Below, in pieces: positions 46,759 to 55,736 of a DNA stretch of 64,000 nt. The DNA is from Clostridiales bacterium (GTDB lineage: Bacteria > Bacillota > Clostridia > Peptostreptococcales > Anaerovoracaceae), in NCBI GenBank assembly GCA_015243575.1, contig CP042469.1, positions 3,500,929 to 3,564,928 of the forward strand. The letters are read 5' to 3'. The notes under the pieces are model-generated. The model was not told where the DNA came from and ran no database searches. It saw only the letters and a list, made by a program, of their open reading frames with translations. How positions within the stretch are numbered: the first letter of the stretch is position 1; the number at the start of each line of letters is the position of its first letter. The position numbers and the translations under genes were made by a program.

Positions 46759-48276
46759 TTACTTTGTTTTGATCCTTGTTAAATCAGCCAATTTGTAAAA
46801 GATATCAGTGTTATCATAAGAACCATTGAATTGGCTTGCTCCTACACCTGTTGCAAATACACCTACCGGTACGCCCGTATGCGCATAAGAGGTCCAGCCT
46901 ACACCTGCTTTATTGTTTATGATGTGTGTGATGGAGACGGATAGTGGGTCATAGGTTCCGTAAAGAAGTGTATTTTCTTCATTTTTAGTCTTTACTGATT
47001 TCATGGATTCTGTAAATCCATCCTTTAGCTTTTTGTATTCACCTGCCGTCATTTCCATAGGATTATCTTTTATGGCATCGCTGGGGGCAAGTAATCCGAA
47101 CTGCTCTGTAATCACCGGCATAACCTCTTCAAAAGTCAAGCCGTCAGCATCGTTTTTCTTCATTTTTCCAATGAGCTCATCAAAGGCAACATACGACATT
47201 TTCTGGTTTCCAAGGATATCAAATGCGGTATCATAACCGGTTGCTGCATATCCAATACTCATTCCGCCTGTTTCGTGGTCAGCAGTTACGATGATCAGAG
47301 TTTCATCAGGATGTTTTTTGCCGAATTCAATTGCCACCTGGATTGCATCTTCGAAAGCAAGCACATCTGAAATTACTGACTTTGCATCGTTTGCATGTGC
47401 TGCCCAGTCAATTTTCCCAGATTCGGTCATTAAGAAGAAACCATTTTTATTGTCGAGCACATCAATACCCTTTTTTACAAAATCCGCTAGCTGTAAGTCA
47501 CCTTCTGCCGTATCGAGCGCATAGGGCATCGCACCGCTGTCCTGAAGTTTTGGACTTACCGCATAAACCTTACCCGAATCCTTATTCAGAGCTAATATTT
47601 CTTCATTGCTGTCTGCAATCTTATACCCCTTCTCCTCTAATATTTCGTATGCGCTTCTCTTATCCTTCTCTTTTCCCGTTGCTTCGTTAATGGATCCACC
47701 ACCGAAATAATCGAACCCAGAATCTGCCATCTGCAGTGCAATATCGTAATAACTGTTTCTTGATTGTACGTGCGAATAATAGGAAGCCGGTGTTGCGTGG
47801 TTGATTGTTACATTGGAAACGACTCCGATTTTCATATTCTTCTGCTGCTTCAGAAGCTCTGTAATTGTGGGGGCTACAGTGGTCTTATCAACCTTCAGCC
47901 CAATGGTTCCGCTGTGAGTTTTCACACCGCTTGCCAGTGATGTGGCGGTAGAAGCAGAATCCGGGCAGAAAGAGGTAGAATCTTGAGTGGTAGCGACTCC
48001 AGCTGCGGGAAACTGAGTAAAATTCAGTTTTTCTGGGGCAACCTCCCCATAGTTGTTATTTCCCTCGTATACCTGCGCGGAATTGATTTGGGAAAATCCC
48101 ATACCGTCTCCGATAAACATGAAGATGTACTTCGGAGCGCTATTAGAATGAATTGCAGAATTGAGTTTGGCAGAAACTTTTTGTGAATTGTCCTGCAGCG
48201 CACTAACAGAGGATACCCCTGCAAGGGACATTACCAGCAGCGCCAGACATAACAGATAGGTTAACTTTCTTTTCAT
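46759..48276 (-). CDS. phoA: Secreted alkaline phosphatase
   Basis: Phosphomonoesterase releasing Pi outside the cell. 505 residues with signal peptide MKRKLTYLLCLALLVMSLAG, cleaved near VSA-LQ. Metal and nucleophile motifs: FIGDGMG with the first metal Asp; CPDSASTATSLASG with Ser107; ATPASYYSHV; ESGKIDWAAHANDA; VTADHETGG; and AHTGVPV with the last metal His. Bacillus PhoA/PhoB-like rather than E. coli type in its length. The ribosome site is AAGGAGG-like. A Pho-box-like region lies 150-190 bp upstream, indicating phosphate-starvation control. Confidence 0.93.
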   Translation of the reverse strand: MKRKLTYLLCLALLVMSLAGVSSVSALQDNSQKVSAKLNSAIHSNSAPKYIFMFIGDGMGFSQINSAQVYEGNNNYGEVAPEKLNFTQFPAAGVATTQDSTSFCPDSASTATSLASGVKTHSGTIGLKVDKTTVAPTITELLKQQKNMKIGVVSNVTINHATPASYYSHVQSRNSYYDIALQMADSGFDYFGGGSINEATGKEKDKRSAYEILEEKGYKIADSNEEILALNKDSGKVYAVSPKLQDSGAMPYALDTAEGDLQLADFVKKGIDVLDNKNGFFLMTESGKIDWAAHANDAKSVISDVLAFEDAIQVAIEFGKKHPDETLIIVTADHETGGMSIGYAATGYDTAFDILGNQKMSYVAFDELIGKMKKNDADGLTFEEVMPVITEQFGLLAPSDAIKDNPMEMTAGEYKKLKDGFTESMKSVKTKNEENTLLYGTYDPLSVSITHIINNKAGVGWTSYAHTGVPVGVFATGVGASQFNGSYDNTDIFYKLADLTRIKTK

Positions 48277-48427
48277 CGTTCTTGTTTCCTCCTTTTAATC
48301 ATTCACACTTTTTATTCATTTCACTTGAACAAAATACAACCTGGGCTCCGTTATCAATTCTGATATTCCTTACAGAGTCCCTTTATTATTCCTAATATCA
48401 AGTTATAGGTAAATATTAGCAGTCTAA

Positions 48428-48466
48428 TGTAAAATTAAAATTAGAGTATGGTTAACAGAATGTAAA
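48428..48466 (-). promoter_or_regulatory. Pho-box-like direct repeats upstream of alkaline phosphatase
   Basis: On the minus strand hexamers TTTACA (48461-48466), TTAACC (48450-48455), CTAATT (48439-48444, poor) and TTTACA (48428-48433) recur every 11 bp, matching the TT(A/T/C)ACA spacing of Bacillus PhoP boxes. TAATAT at 48413-48418 or TATAAC at 48402-48407 could be the -10. The rest of the 48277-48601 gap shows no gene; a promoter for the sensor kinase on the + strand is not clear. Confidence 0.55.
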
Positions 48467-48601
48467 ATTACTGCATCCCCTCTTTCTTCCAATTGCCTCT
48501 CATAGCGAAATCATTGCAATTCCATATGGAATCCCTTACAATAGCTTTATATCAGCAAACACCCAATGCAAATCTGTAATAAACGATAGGATTATATTGT
48601 T

Positions 48602-50482
48602 ATGAAAAGAATCGGTTTCAAAGTCCTGTTGGCGATCATCCTATGCTCTATTACAACTTCGACTATTTTGTGCGTCGTAAGCATTAAACGTGCTTCCCAT
48701 GTTATGAATACAGAAGTGGAGCAGATGCTCTCCTATGCTTCTGAAAAATATTCCAGCCAACTCAGCATTTATTTTAAAAATACAGAAAGCATCGTGGATT
48801 CGTTGGCAGCCAATGTTTCTGTCACCTTTGATCCATCAGAGCATTCGACAGACAAACGATATTTTGGGGAATATAAAGCTTATCTCGACGGAATTATAAG
48901 AGAAACCCTTCAATATTCCGATATCGCTTACGGACTTTACTTTACCTTCAGCCCCGACCTGACAAAACCGACCCAGGAGGAGGTTTGGTATGCCTTTGAT
49001 GAGGAAGGCACACCTCAGCCTGTTCTTCCGGACCTGAGTATCAATGCACGAGATTTTTCAGAGCCTGTTGCGGATAATATGCTCTACTATTTCCAGCCAA
49101 TTCTTGCTGGCAAAGCAATCTGGACAGACCCCTATGTAGATTCCGATGTAAACCTCGAAATGCTCTCCTATTCCCGTGCTGTCTATGTGGATGGAATCTT
49201 AATCGGAGTAGCAGGCGCTGATATTCTGACGGATGATACTATTGATATCGTCAGAACCATGAAGCTCTATCCGGGTGGCAGTTCTTTCCTGTTTGACGAC
49301 GAAAAAGAGCTGATCATATCCAGCAGCGATAAAACGGAAGAACTATATATTGAGAACGAACAGCGCATACAGAAGCATTCAGGGAGCAAAGACTCAGGTG
49401 TATTTCATTATACCGATGCCACCGGCGAGTTCATTCTTGCCTACAGCGAGCTTTCCAACGGCTGGATGATAGGTATTACCCAGCCCACAAAAGAAGTATT
49501 CTCAACAACCAGGAATCTGGTCATTGTCTTATCTCTGATGGCCTTGATGTGTATTATACTTACGGTTATTTTCGCAGTTTATTTTTCCAGGAGGCTATCC
49601 AGGCCGCTTATGAATGTGTCCGACCAACTGAAACTACTGGAAAGCGGCGTCTATACCCAGGCGATCCCCACTGAATTCTTAAACAGAAAAGACGACATCG
49701 GTGAATTCCACAATGCGATTCTTGCAATCCAATCTGAAATGAAAAAGGAAGCAGACCAGAACCGGGAAAAAGACATTTTACTGATTTATCAATCCAAACA
49801 GGCAAAAATTGGGGAGATGGTCGGTAATATTTCGCACCAATGGAAGCAGCCGCTGAACGCTATAAATTTGATCCTGCTCAACCTATACGAGGATTACCAG
49901 TGTGATGAGCTGACCGACGAGGAATTTAAGCAAACCATCGATAAACTCATGAGAATTGTGAGAAATATGTCTGAGACCATCAAGGATTTTACCGATTTTT
50001 TAAAACCAAACCGTGAGGCTACAGAATTTGATTTGAAGGAATCCATTTCTCTAGCACTAAATCTTATGGAGGCCAGTTTAAAATATCACAGTATAATCAT
50101 AGAGGTTAACATCGAAGAAGGCGTGAAAATACTCGGTTATCAAAACGAGTTTTCCCATGTACTGTTTAATATTCTAGGCAACGCCCGGGACGCCATCGTC
50201 GAATCGGGCACAGACCAAAAACTCATTCAAATAAAGGGCTGGCTGTGGGAAGGATCTGTCGTCCTGGAAATCATCAACCGAGGCAGCCCAATACCCAAAG
50301 AGAACTTAAAAAGCTTATTCGAACCCTACTTTACTACAAAAAGCGATAAGGACGGCACCGGGATCGGCCTTTATATATCAAAGGTTATTATTGAGCAAAG
50401 AATGAATGGTCAGATTGAATTGGAAAACATATACGGGGGAGTTTGCTGCCGAATACTGGTCAAGGCAATTGAGGAAAGGTGA
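48602..50482 (+). CDS. Membrane sensor histidine kinase with dCache sensor
   Basis: 626 residues. A membrane segment at about 7-27, a 270-residue outside dCache-type domain (ending GWMIGITQPTKEVF), a second segment (LVIVLSLMALMCIILTVIFAVYF) near 305-327, a HAMP linker and a coiled coil. The phosphoacceptor is H412 in GNISHQWKQPLNAI. The ATPase domain has the N box NARDAI and G boxes around TKSDKDGTGIGLYISK. Ligand unknown; dCache domains bind small organic acids or amino acids. The start ATG has no strong ribosome site. It overlaps the response regulator frame near 50480, so the two are coupled. Confidence 0.9.
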   Translation: MKRIGFKVLLAIILCSITTSTILCVVSIKRASHVMNTEVEQMLSYASEKYSSQLSIYFKNTESIVDSLAANVSVTFDPSEHSTDKRYFGEYKAYLDGIIRETLQYSDIAYGLYFTFSPDLTKPTQEEVWYAFDEEGTPQPVLPDLSINARDFSEPVADNMLYYFQPILAGKAIWTDPYVDSDVNLEMLSYSRAVYVDGILIGVAGADILTDDTIDIVRTMKLYPGGSSFLFDDEKELIISSSDKTEELYIENEQRIQKHSGSKDSGVFHYTDATGEFILAYSELSNGWMIGITQPTKEVFSTTRNLVIVLSLMALMCIILTVIFAVYFSRRLSRPLMNVSDQLKLLESGVYTQAIPTEFLNRKDDIGEFHNAILAIQSEMKKEADQNREKDILLIYQSKQAKIGEMVGNISHQWKQPLNAINLILLNLYEDYQCDELTDEEFKQTIDKLMRIVRNMSETIKDFTDFLKPNREATEFDLKESISLALNLMEASLKYHSIIIEVNIEEGVKILGYQNEFSHVLFNILGNARDAIVESGTDQKLIQIKGWLWEGSVVLEIINRGSPIPKENLKSLFEPYFTTKSDKDGTGIGLYISKVIIEQRMNGQIELENIYGGVCCRILVKAIEER

Positions 50483-50487
50483 TAGAA

Positions 50488-51219
50488 ATGAAGATCCTAT
50501 ATGTAGAGGACGAAACGGAAGCAAGAGAAGCTCTTAGCAAATATTTAAAACGGCATGCCGGGAAAATCTTTACTGCTGCAGACGGACTAGAGGGTTTAAA
50601 GTTATTCGAAGAGCAGCTGCCGGATCTGGTCATTGTCGATTTATACATGCCTAAAATGGACGGACTCGAGATGATTCGGGAAATCAAAAAAATTTCTCAC
50701 GAGGTCTATGTCATTATCACCACTGCGGTTGACGATGTGGATATAATCTTAAGGAGCGTTGATATTGGAATCAACAAGTACCTTTTAAAGCCCATCGATC
50801 CGGTGGAATTGATGGGAGCTATCGACGAATATGCCGTTATCCTCGCACAAAAACAAAAGACAGAAATTCTTTTTACAGTAGAGGAAAAAAAGCAGCTGGA
50901 GGACAAAATCAAAAAGGAATTTACATCTTTTCTAAAGACTGCAACTGGAAAAGGTCCCAGCGGGGTTGCCGTATTTATCGACAACGATACCATCGAGATC
51001 ACAGCGTATGATGCCCTTACCGTAATGGAGAAAAACCTTCTTGACAATTGTCAGAATAGTATTATAATTGAACAATATAGGAAACTGTTTTACTCTGCAA
51101 ATGAGAATCCAATCTGTGATTTGATTCATGAGATAATAGGCTCAAGGGTTAAATTTCAACAGGTTGAAGTTTCCATGGAAAACAAAACCAATAAAATTGA
51201 ACTTCAAATTGTCAGGTAG
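50488..51219 (+). CDS. Response regulator with C-terminal DUF2294/MpsC-like domain
   Basis: 243 residues. Receiver domain 1-120 with D8, phosphoacceptor D51 in IVDLYMPKMDG, TT near 81 and K in LLKPID. After a helical linker, residues about 140-243 (FLKTATGKGPSGVAVFIDND through HEIIGSRVKFQQVEVSMENK) match the DUF2294 pattern, the family also called MpsC. There is no DNA-binding domain, so the output is probably protein- or membrane-directed. ATG 50488 has AAAGGTG 6 nt upstream, just after the kinase stop; GTG 50479 is less likely. A terminator follows, then a Na+/H+ antiporter gene. Confidence 0.85.
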   Translation: MKILYVEDETEAREALSKYLKRHAGKIFTAADGLEGLKLFEEQLPDLVIVDLYMPKMDGLEMIREIKKISHEVYVIITTAVDDVDIILRSVDIGINKYLLKPIDPVELMGAIDEYAVILAQKQKTEILFTVEEKKQLEDKIKKEFTSFLKTATGKGPSGVAVFIDNDTIEITAYDALTVMEKNLLDNCQNSIIIEQYRKLFYSANENPICDLIHEIIGSRVKFQQVEVSMENKTNKIELQIVR

Positions 51220-51262
51220 TTGGGAGATTACTAAGAACACTTTTAATAGTTGGCTTAATAAG

Positions 51263-51302
51263 GACCAATACAAAGGCTTTGCTTTTGTATTGGTCTTTTT
51301 TA
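51263..51302 (+). terminator. Terminator of the two-component operon
   Basis: GACCAATACAAA...TTTGTATTGGTC stem with a small loop and then TTTTTT, 43 bp after the stop. Confidence 0.9.
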
Positions 51303-51368
51303 ATAAATTTATTGCAATTGCCGTTCGCCTTTGGAAGAATGGCAGAAACAAATTTTAAGGAGGTAGGT

Positions 51369-52850
51369 ATGTTTAAACAACTTCAAGCTGAGGCCGCTGG
51401 ATTTAACGCAAGAAGGTCTTTGATAGCAGTTCTAATTATCGTTGCTATTTCTATGCTGCTTACGAATTTTACGCCTGAGGATCCGACTGAATTCGGCGCT
51501 CTGGCAACATTACCCGCACTGTTTCTCGTTATTTACATTTTTATCACAAAGAGAATTCTTGAGGCTTTGACCTTAGCATCTGTCATGGGCTTTATGATGG
51601 TATCAAGGGATGATGTCCTCGGATCATTCAGCGGTTCGCTTTTAGAGGTAATGATGAGCGAAGATATTGCTTGGCTTATTATCGTATGCGGACTAATGGG
51701 AAGTATCATTTCTTTGATTGAAAAAGCTGGCGGCGCTTTTGCGTTTGGCGAATGGGTTGCAAAAAGAGCCAAAACACGAAAATCCTCTCTGATGTGGACC
51801 TGGTTCCTGGGAGTCATCGTCTTCATTGACGATTATTTGAATTCCTTAACGGTAGGCTCATGCATGGCGCCGGTAACCGATAAACATAAAGTCCCCAGGG
51901 AGTTCCTCGCATACGTGGTCGATTCTACAGCTGCACCCTTATGCGTTATTATCCCAATCAGTACCTGGGCTGTATTCTGCGGCAAGCTTCTTGAAGTAAA
52001 CGGCTGGGCACCTGCTGGAGAAGGTTTGATCTATTTTATCAAAACCCTCCCATTTAACTTTTACGGCTGGATTGCCGCTCTCATCGTTCCTCTTATTATA
52101 CTAGGTGTCATTCCGATCTTTGGCCCTATGAAAAAAGCAGAGCAAAGAGTTTTGGATGGCGGCCCTCTGGCTCCGGCAGGTTCGGAAAAAATAGATATCC
52201 GCTCTGGAGCAGGTGATGTCGAAATTCCAAAAAACCCAAAAGTAATCAACTTTCTGCTGCCAATCATCGTACTTGTTGCCGCCACAATCTACTTTGATGT
52301 AGATATGCAGATGGGTGTTTTGGTGACTGTGGGCTTTATGTTCGTCCTGTACCTGGCACAGAATCTGATGTCTGCAGAAGATTTCAGCGATGTAGCACTG
52401 CAGGGTATCAAGAATATGATCCTTCCTCTGATGCTGATGGTACTTGCGTTCTTATTTGCGGAAGTCAACGATCAGATTGGTTTTACATACTACGTGATAT
52501 CCTCCGCAGCAGAATTTATGACGCCCGAGCTGATGCCCGTCACCATCTTCATCATTCTTGCAATAACTGAATTTATCACCGGTACAAATTGGGGGATGTA
52601 CGTCATCGCCCTGCCAATCGTCATTCCGCTCGCCGTAGCACTTGACGTCAATACAGCCCTTGCCGTTTCGGCGGTTTTGTCTGCCGGTGTGTTCGGAAGC
52701 CACATATGCTTCTATTCAGATGCTACGATTCTCACCTCTGCTGCCACAGGCTGCAATAATTTCGACCACGCTTATACCCAGGCACCCTTCGGAATATTGG
52801 CAGCTTCCATTTCAGCAGTGTTGTTTTTGATCGCAGGTTTTGTATTCTAA
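51369..52850 (+). CDS. NhaC-type Na+/H+ antiporter family protein
   Basis: 493 residues, about 11-12 membrane segments. The NhaC-group signature is seen in VIVFIDDYLNSLTVGSCMAPVTDKHKVPREFLAYVVDSTAAPLCVIIPISTWAVF and in FITGTNWGMYVIALPIVIPLA, GVFGSHICFYSDATILTSAATGC. Such proteins exchange Na+ for H+ or move organic anions with Na+ (malate/lactate). AAGGAGGT precedes ATG 51369; the frame open from 51279 runs through the terminator and is not the start. It is immediately downstream of the two-component operon and may be its functional target. Confidence 0.85.
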   Translation: MFKQLQAEAAGFNARRSLIAVLIIVAISMLLTNFTPEDPTEFGALATLPALFLVIYIFITKRILEALTLASVMGFMMVSRDDVLGSFSGSLLEVMMSEDIAWLIIVCGLMGSIISLIEKAGGAFAFGEWVAKRAKTRKSSLMWTWFLGVIVFIDDYLNSLTVGSCMAPVTDKHKVPREFLAYVVDSTAAPLCVIIPISTWAVFCGKLLEVNGWAPAGEGLIYFIKTLPFNFYGWIAALIVPLIILGVIPIFGPMKKAEQRVLDGGPLAPAGSEKIDIRSGAGDVEIPKNPKVINFLLPIIVLVAATIYFDVDMQMGVLVTVGFMFVLYLAQNLMSAEDFSDVALQGIKNMILPLMLMVLAFLFAEVNDQIGFTYYVISSAAEFMTPELMPVTIFIILAITEFITGTNWGMYVIALPIVIPLAVALDVNTALAVSAVLSAGVFGSHICFYSDATILTSAATGCNNFDHAYTQAPFGILAASISAVLFLIAGFVF

Positions 52851-52912
52851 GAAAGTGCTGTTTTTAATTTCTTCAACTTTGTCTAAAATAAAAGTGAAAT
52901 CTTCTGTCTAAA

Positions 52913-52988
52913 ACAGTATTTTTACTATAAAATACTGTATGATAGTAAGACACACTGGCTTATATCCCCTAATAACGGGGATATAAGC
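52913..52988. repeat. Two inverted repeats in the helicase 5' region
   Basis: First: ACAGTATTTT / AAAATACTGT (52913-52922, 52929-52938) with a 6-nt loop. Second: GCTTATATCCCC / GGGGATATAAGC (52958-52969, 52977-52988) with a 7-nt loop. Neither has a following T-run. The second would form a stable hairpin in the helicase leader 50 nt before its start codon. Confidence 0.65.
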
Positions 52989-53037
52989 GGTTTCACGATA
53001 GAGTCACATGAGATGAAATATAAGAAGAGGTTAGAAT

Positions 53038-54492
53038 ATGAAAGAATTAAAACAGACAGAAACTGCGACTATGATAAAATTTAAGGATTATCCCTTTGAG
53101 AACGACATTAAACGGGCCCTCGGTGAATTAGGCTTCAAACATCCTTTGAAGGTACAGGAAAAAACGATTCCGCTGATTTTAGACGGAAAAGATCTCATCG
53201 TCAAATCCCAGACAGGCAGCGGCAAAACTGCAGCCTTTGCCATTCCAATCTGTGAAAAAATCAATGCAGCGCACGAGAGTCCGCAGGCCCTGGTTTTGAC
53301 ACCGACCAGAGAGCTTGCCGAGCAGGTAATGAAGGATTTTTCAGACATCAGCAAATACAAGGAATTGAAATGCCTAGCACTCTATGGAAAACAGCCCATG
53401 GCAGATCAGCGAAGGGAGTTAAAAAAGAACACCCCCCATGTGATCGTGGCCACACCGGGCAGAATGCTCGACCATATTGAGAACAAGAACGTCAGGCTGC
53501 AGGATATTAAATATCTCGTCATCGACGAGGCTGATGAGATGCTGCTCATGGGCTTCAAGGAGCAGCTTGATGCGATTATTCAGAAGCTCCCAAAAGAACG
53601 AGTCACCCTTTTGTTCTCCGCAACCATTTCCGATGAAGTGAACATTCTGAGTGCACAATATATGCATGATCCCGAGAACATTGAGATCGAGCCGGAAGTT
53701 GCGAGCATCAATAAAATTAAGCAGGTTTATTACGGGGTTGATGGTCTGAAAAAGGTCGATCTAATCAAAAAGGTGATTGAAAGAGAAATCCCCAGAAAGG
53801 CTGTGATCTTCTGTAATACACAGGAACAGGTGGACAACCTCTTTGAAATTCTCAGGAAATGGAGCTCCTCAATCTGCGCCGTACATGGGGGAATGGATCA
53901 GCATCTGCGGAAAGAAAAGATCACCCTCTTTAAACGTGGTGAGTGCCGCATCCTGATTGCTACGGATATGGCGGCAAGAGGTCTGCATGTTCAGGGCATT
54001 ACCCATGTCTTTAACTACTCCGTACCCTTCGAGCACGAACAATATGTGCATCGTATCGGAAGAACAGGTCGTGTTGACCAGCGAGGAATCGCGATCACCA
54101 TGGTCATTCCCAGCGAAATGGAACGGTTTCGCGAGCTGGAAGTATTTCTGGGATATAAGATTCCCTGCAAAGGCAATGTTACAAACAGAAAACCAAAAGT
54201 CGAAGCGGAACGCCCCACAGCGAAGGGACGGTTTAAATTGGAAAGCCGCAAAGGTCAGAAAGCGCTGGTGCAGTTCAGTGCAGGCAGAAGCAACAGCAAT
54301 TTAAAAGCCAATGATTTTGTATCCGCCATTCGAAATAATGTGGAAGGCATTACCGCAGAGGACATCGGAAGAGTGGATATCAAAGATACAGTGACCAATG
54401 TGGAAATTTTCGACGGAAAAGAACGGTCCGTCATCAATGCCTTTAAGACCAAGAAAGTAAAAGGAAAGCTGCTTCGTGTGAAGAAAGGCTAA
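53038..54492 (+). CDS. dbpA: DEAD-box RNA helicase with DbpA-type RNA-binding domain
   Basis: 484 residues. Q motif in LGFKHPLKVQEKTIP; motif I SQTGSGKT; Ia PTRELAEQ; II DEAD in VIDEADEMLLMG; III SAT; IV-VI including ATDMAARGLHV and HRIGRTGR. After residue 385 a basic linker leads to a DbpA RNA-binding domain (QKALVQFSAGRSNSNLKANDFVSAIRNNVEGITAEDIGRVDIKD...), which in this family binds 23S rRNA hairpin 92 during 50S assembly. A ribosome site AGAGG precedes ATG 53038. The leader has two dyads that may permit cold-shock or self-control. Confidence 0.93.
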   Translation: MKELKQTETATMIKFKDYPFENDIKRALGELGFKHPLKVQEKTIPLILDGKDLIVKSQTGSGKTAAFAIPICEKINAAHESPQALVLTPTRELAEQVMKDFSDISKYKELKCLALYGKQPMADQRRELKKNTPHVIVATPGRMLDHIENKNVRLQDIKYLVIDEADEMLLMGFKEQLDAIIQKLPKERVTLLFSATISDEVNILSAQYMHDPENIEIEPEVASINKIKQVYYGVDGLKKVDLIKKVIEREIPRKAVIFCNTQEQVDNLFEILRKWSSSICAVHGGMDQHLRKEKITLFKRGECRILIATDMAARGLHVQGITHVFNYSVPFEHEQYVHRIGRTGRVDQRGIAITMVIPSEMERFRELEVFLGYKIPCKGNVTNRKPKVEAERPTAKGRFKLESRKGQKALVQFSAGRSNSNLKANDFVSAIRNNVEGITAEDIGRVDIKDTVTNVEIFDGKERSVINAFKTKKVKGKLLRVKKG

Positions 54493-54504
54493 ATTCTAAG
54501 TTGC

Positions 54505-54534
54505 GCCACCTGTAGAAATACGGGTGGTATTTTA
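54505..54534 (+). terminator. Weak terminator after the helicase gene
   Basis: CCACC / GGTGG with 12-nt loop, followed by TATTTTATT. Confidence 0.5.
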
Positions 54535-54727
54535 TTATCCCTCCCTTTCCTTCACTGTTGCACATTCTGCATATCACCAATGCATATTATGAATTTCACG
54601 CGGCGGAGAATTTCCCTTATTATTAAACTGTAAGGTTTCTTATGGAAATCAATTTAGATGAATGCAAATCAGAATGCAGCGCCGCCGAACAGAAACTGGC
54701 GGACGCCATTCTCAAGGAGGAAAACAA

Positions 54728-55615
54728 ATGGCAAATAGAGTAACAAATGCTGGCTATGTAAAGTGGCCTACCTTTGAGGAAATCAAAGAAATGTTCAAAG
54801 AGCACTTTATCATGGACAGACGGGAAGACGGTGTTGTAACCGTTCGCATGCACTGCAAAGGCGGTCCGCTGATCTGGTCCATGGAATTACATGATGCAAT
54901 CGGAAAAATGTGGAGACTACTTGGAACTGACCGCAGCACAGAAATGATCATCTTCACAGGAACCGGAAACATCTGGGTAACCGATTTCGAAGCAGCCAGC
55001 TGGGCACCGGAAGGTGACAATGCAGGCGAAACAAGATACAACCACATGTTTGTTGATGGTCGTCGTATGATCATCACCATGATTCAGGACACAGAAGTAC
55101 CCACACTGGGCGTACTGAGCGGTTCCGGCGGACATATTGAGCTCGCTTGCATGTGCGATTTCTGTATCGCTGCGGATGACATCGTTGTGCTTGATCCCCA
55201 TATGCTTCCTGGAACAAACAACGTGCCCGGAGACGGCATCCAGAGCTGCTTCATGGAGCTGATGCCAACAAGACAGGCAGTTTGGTATCTCATGACCGGT
55301 GACAAGATGACTGCTCAGCAGGCACTCCAGTATGGCTTGGTATCAGAAATCGTACCGAGAGAAAAGCTGATGGATCGCGCGTATGAAATCGCTGATCTTC
55401 TCATGTCACAGAACCGTATTGCAAGAAGACTTGCCACTCAGGTAGTAAGACGTCCTTGGAAAAAGAGAATCGTAGACGATCTTGACTGTGCATTTGGAAC
55501 AGAAATGTTCGGTATGTTCTGTGCGGAAGAGCTGCATTCTGAGCTTCTTTCCATGATTGAATACCTCGGACTGAAAGATAAAATCGAACCACCACTGGTA
55601 GGAAAAATCAGATAA
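54728..55615 (+). CDS. Crotonase-fold beta-diketone hydrolase (6-oxocamphor hydrolase-like), copy 1
   Basis: 295 residues of the enoyl-CoA hydratase/isomerase superfamily. It resembles 6-oxocamphor hydrolase, which opens cyclic beta-diketones by retro-Claisen cleavage, more than CoA-dependent hydratases: DGVVTVRMHCKGGPLIW, MIIFTGTGNIWVTDFEAASW, and VPGDG. The three residues used by that enzyme appear conserved: H136 in SGSGGHIEL, H158 in LDPHML, D169 in NNVPGDGIQ. The C-terminal LATQVVRRPWKKRIVDDLDCAFGTEMFG is typical of the hydrolase group. ATG 54728 has AAGGAGG 7 nt upstream; the frame open from 54662 lacks a site. A near-identical copy lies at 59054. Followed by an SDR gene after a hairpin. 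Confidence 0.85.
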   Translation: MANRVTNAGYVKWPTFEEIKEMFKEHFIMDRREDGVVTVRMHCKGGPLIWSMELHDAIGKMWRLLGTDRSTEMIIFTGTGNIWVTDFEAASWAPEGDNAGETRYNHMFVDGRRMIITMIQDTEVPTLGVLSGSGGHIELACMCDFCIAADDIVVLDPHMLPGTNNVPGDGIQSCFMELMPTRQAVWYLMTGDKMTAQQALQYGLVSEIVPREKLMDRAYEIADLLMSQNRIARRLATQVVRRPWKKRIVDDLDCAFGTEMFGMFCAEELHSELLSMIEYLGLKDKIEPPLVGKIR

Positions 55616-55636
55616 TAATCTGAACGGACAAAATGA

Positions 55637-55680
55637 AACGGGTTCTGTTTTGGCACGCCAGACAGAACCCGTTATAAATT
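55637..55680 (+). terminator. Hairpin between hydrolase copy 1 and the SDR gene
   Basis: AACGGGTTCTGT (55637-55648) pairs perfectly with ACAGAACCCGTT (55662-55673), followed by ATAAATT. Possibly a partial terminator or mRNA 3' stabiliser. Confidence 0.6.
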
Positions 55681-55736
55681 ACAGAAAGACGCTCAAACAT
55701 ATTTCTTATCTTGATGAAATAAGGAGATGAAAAGTG

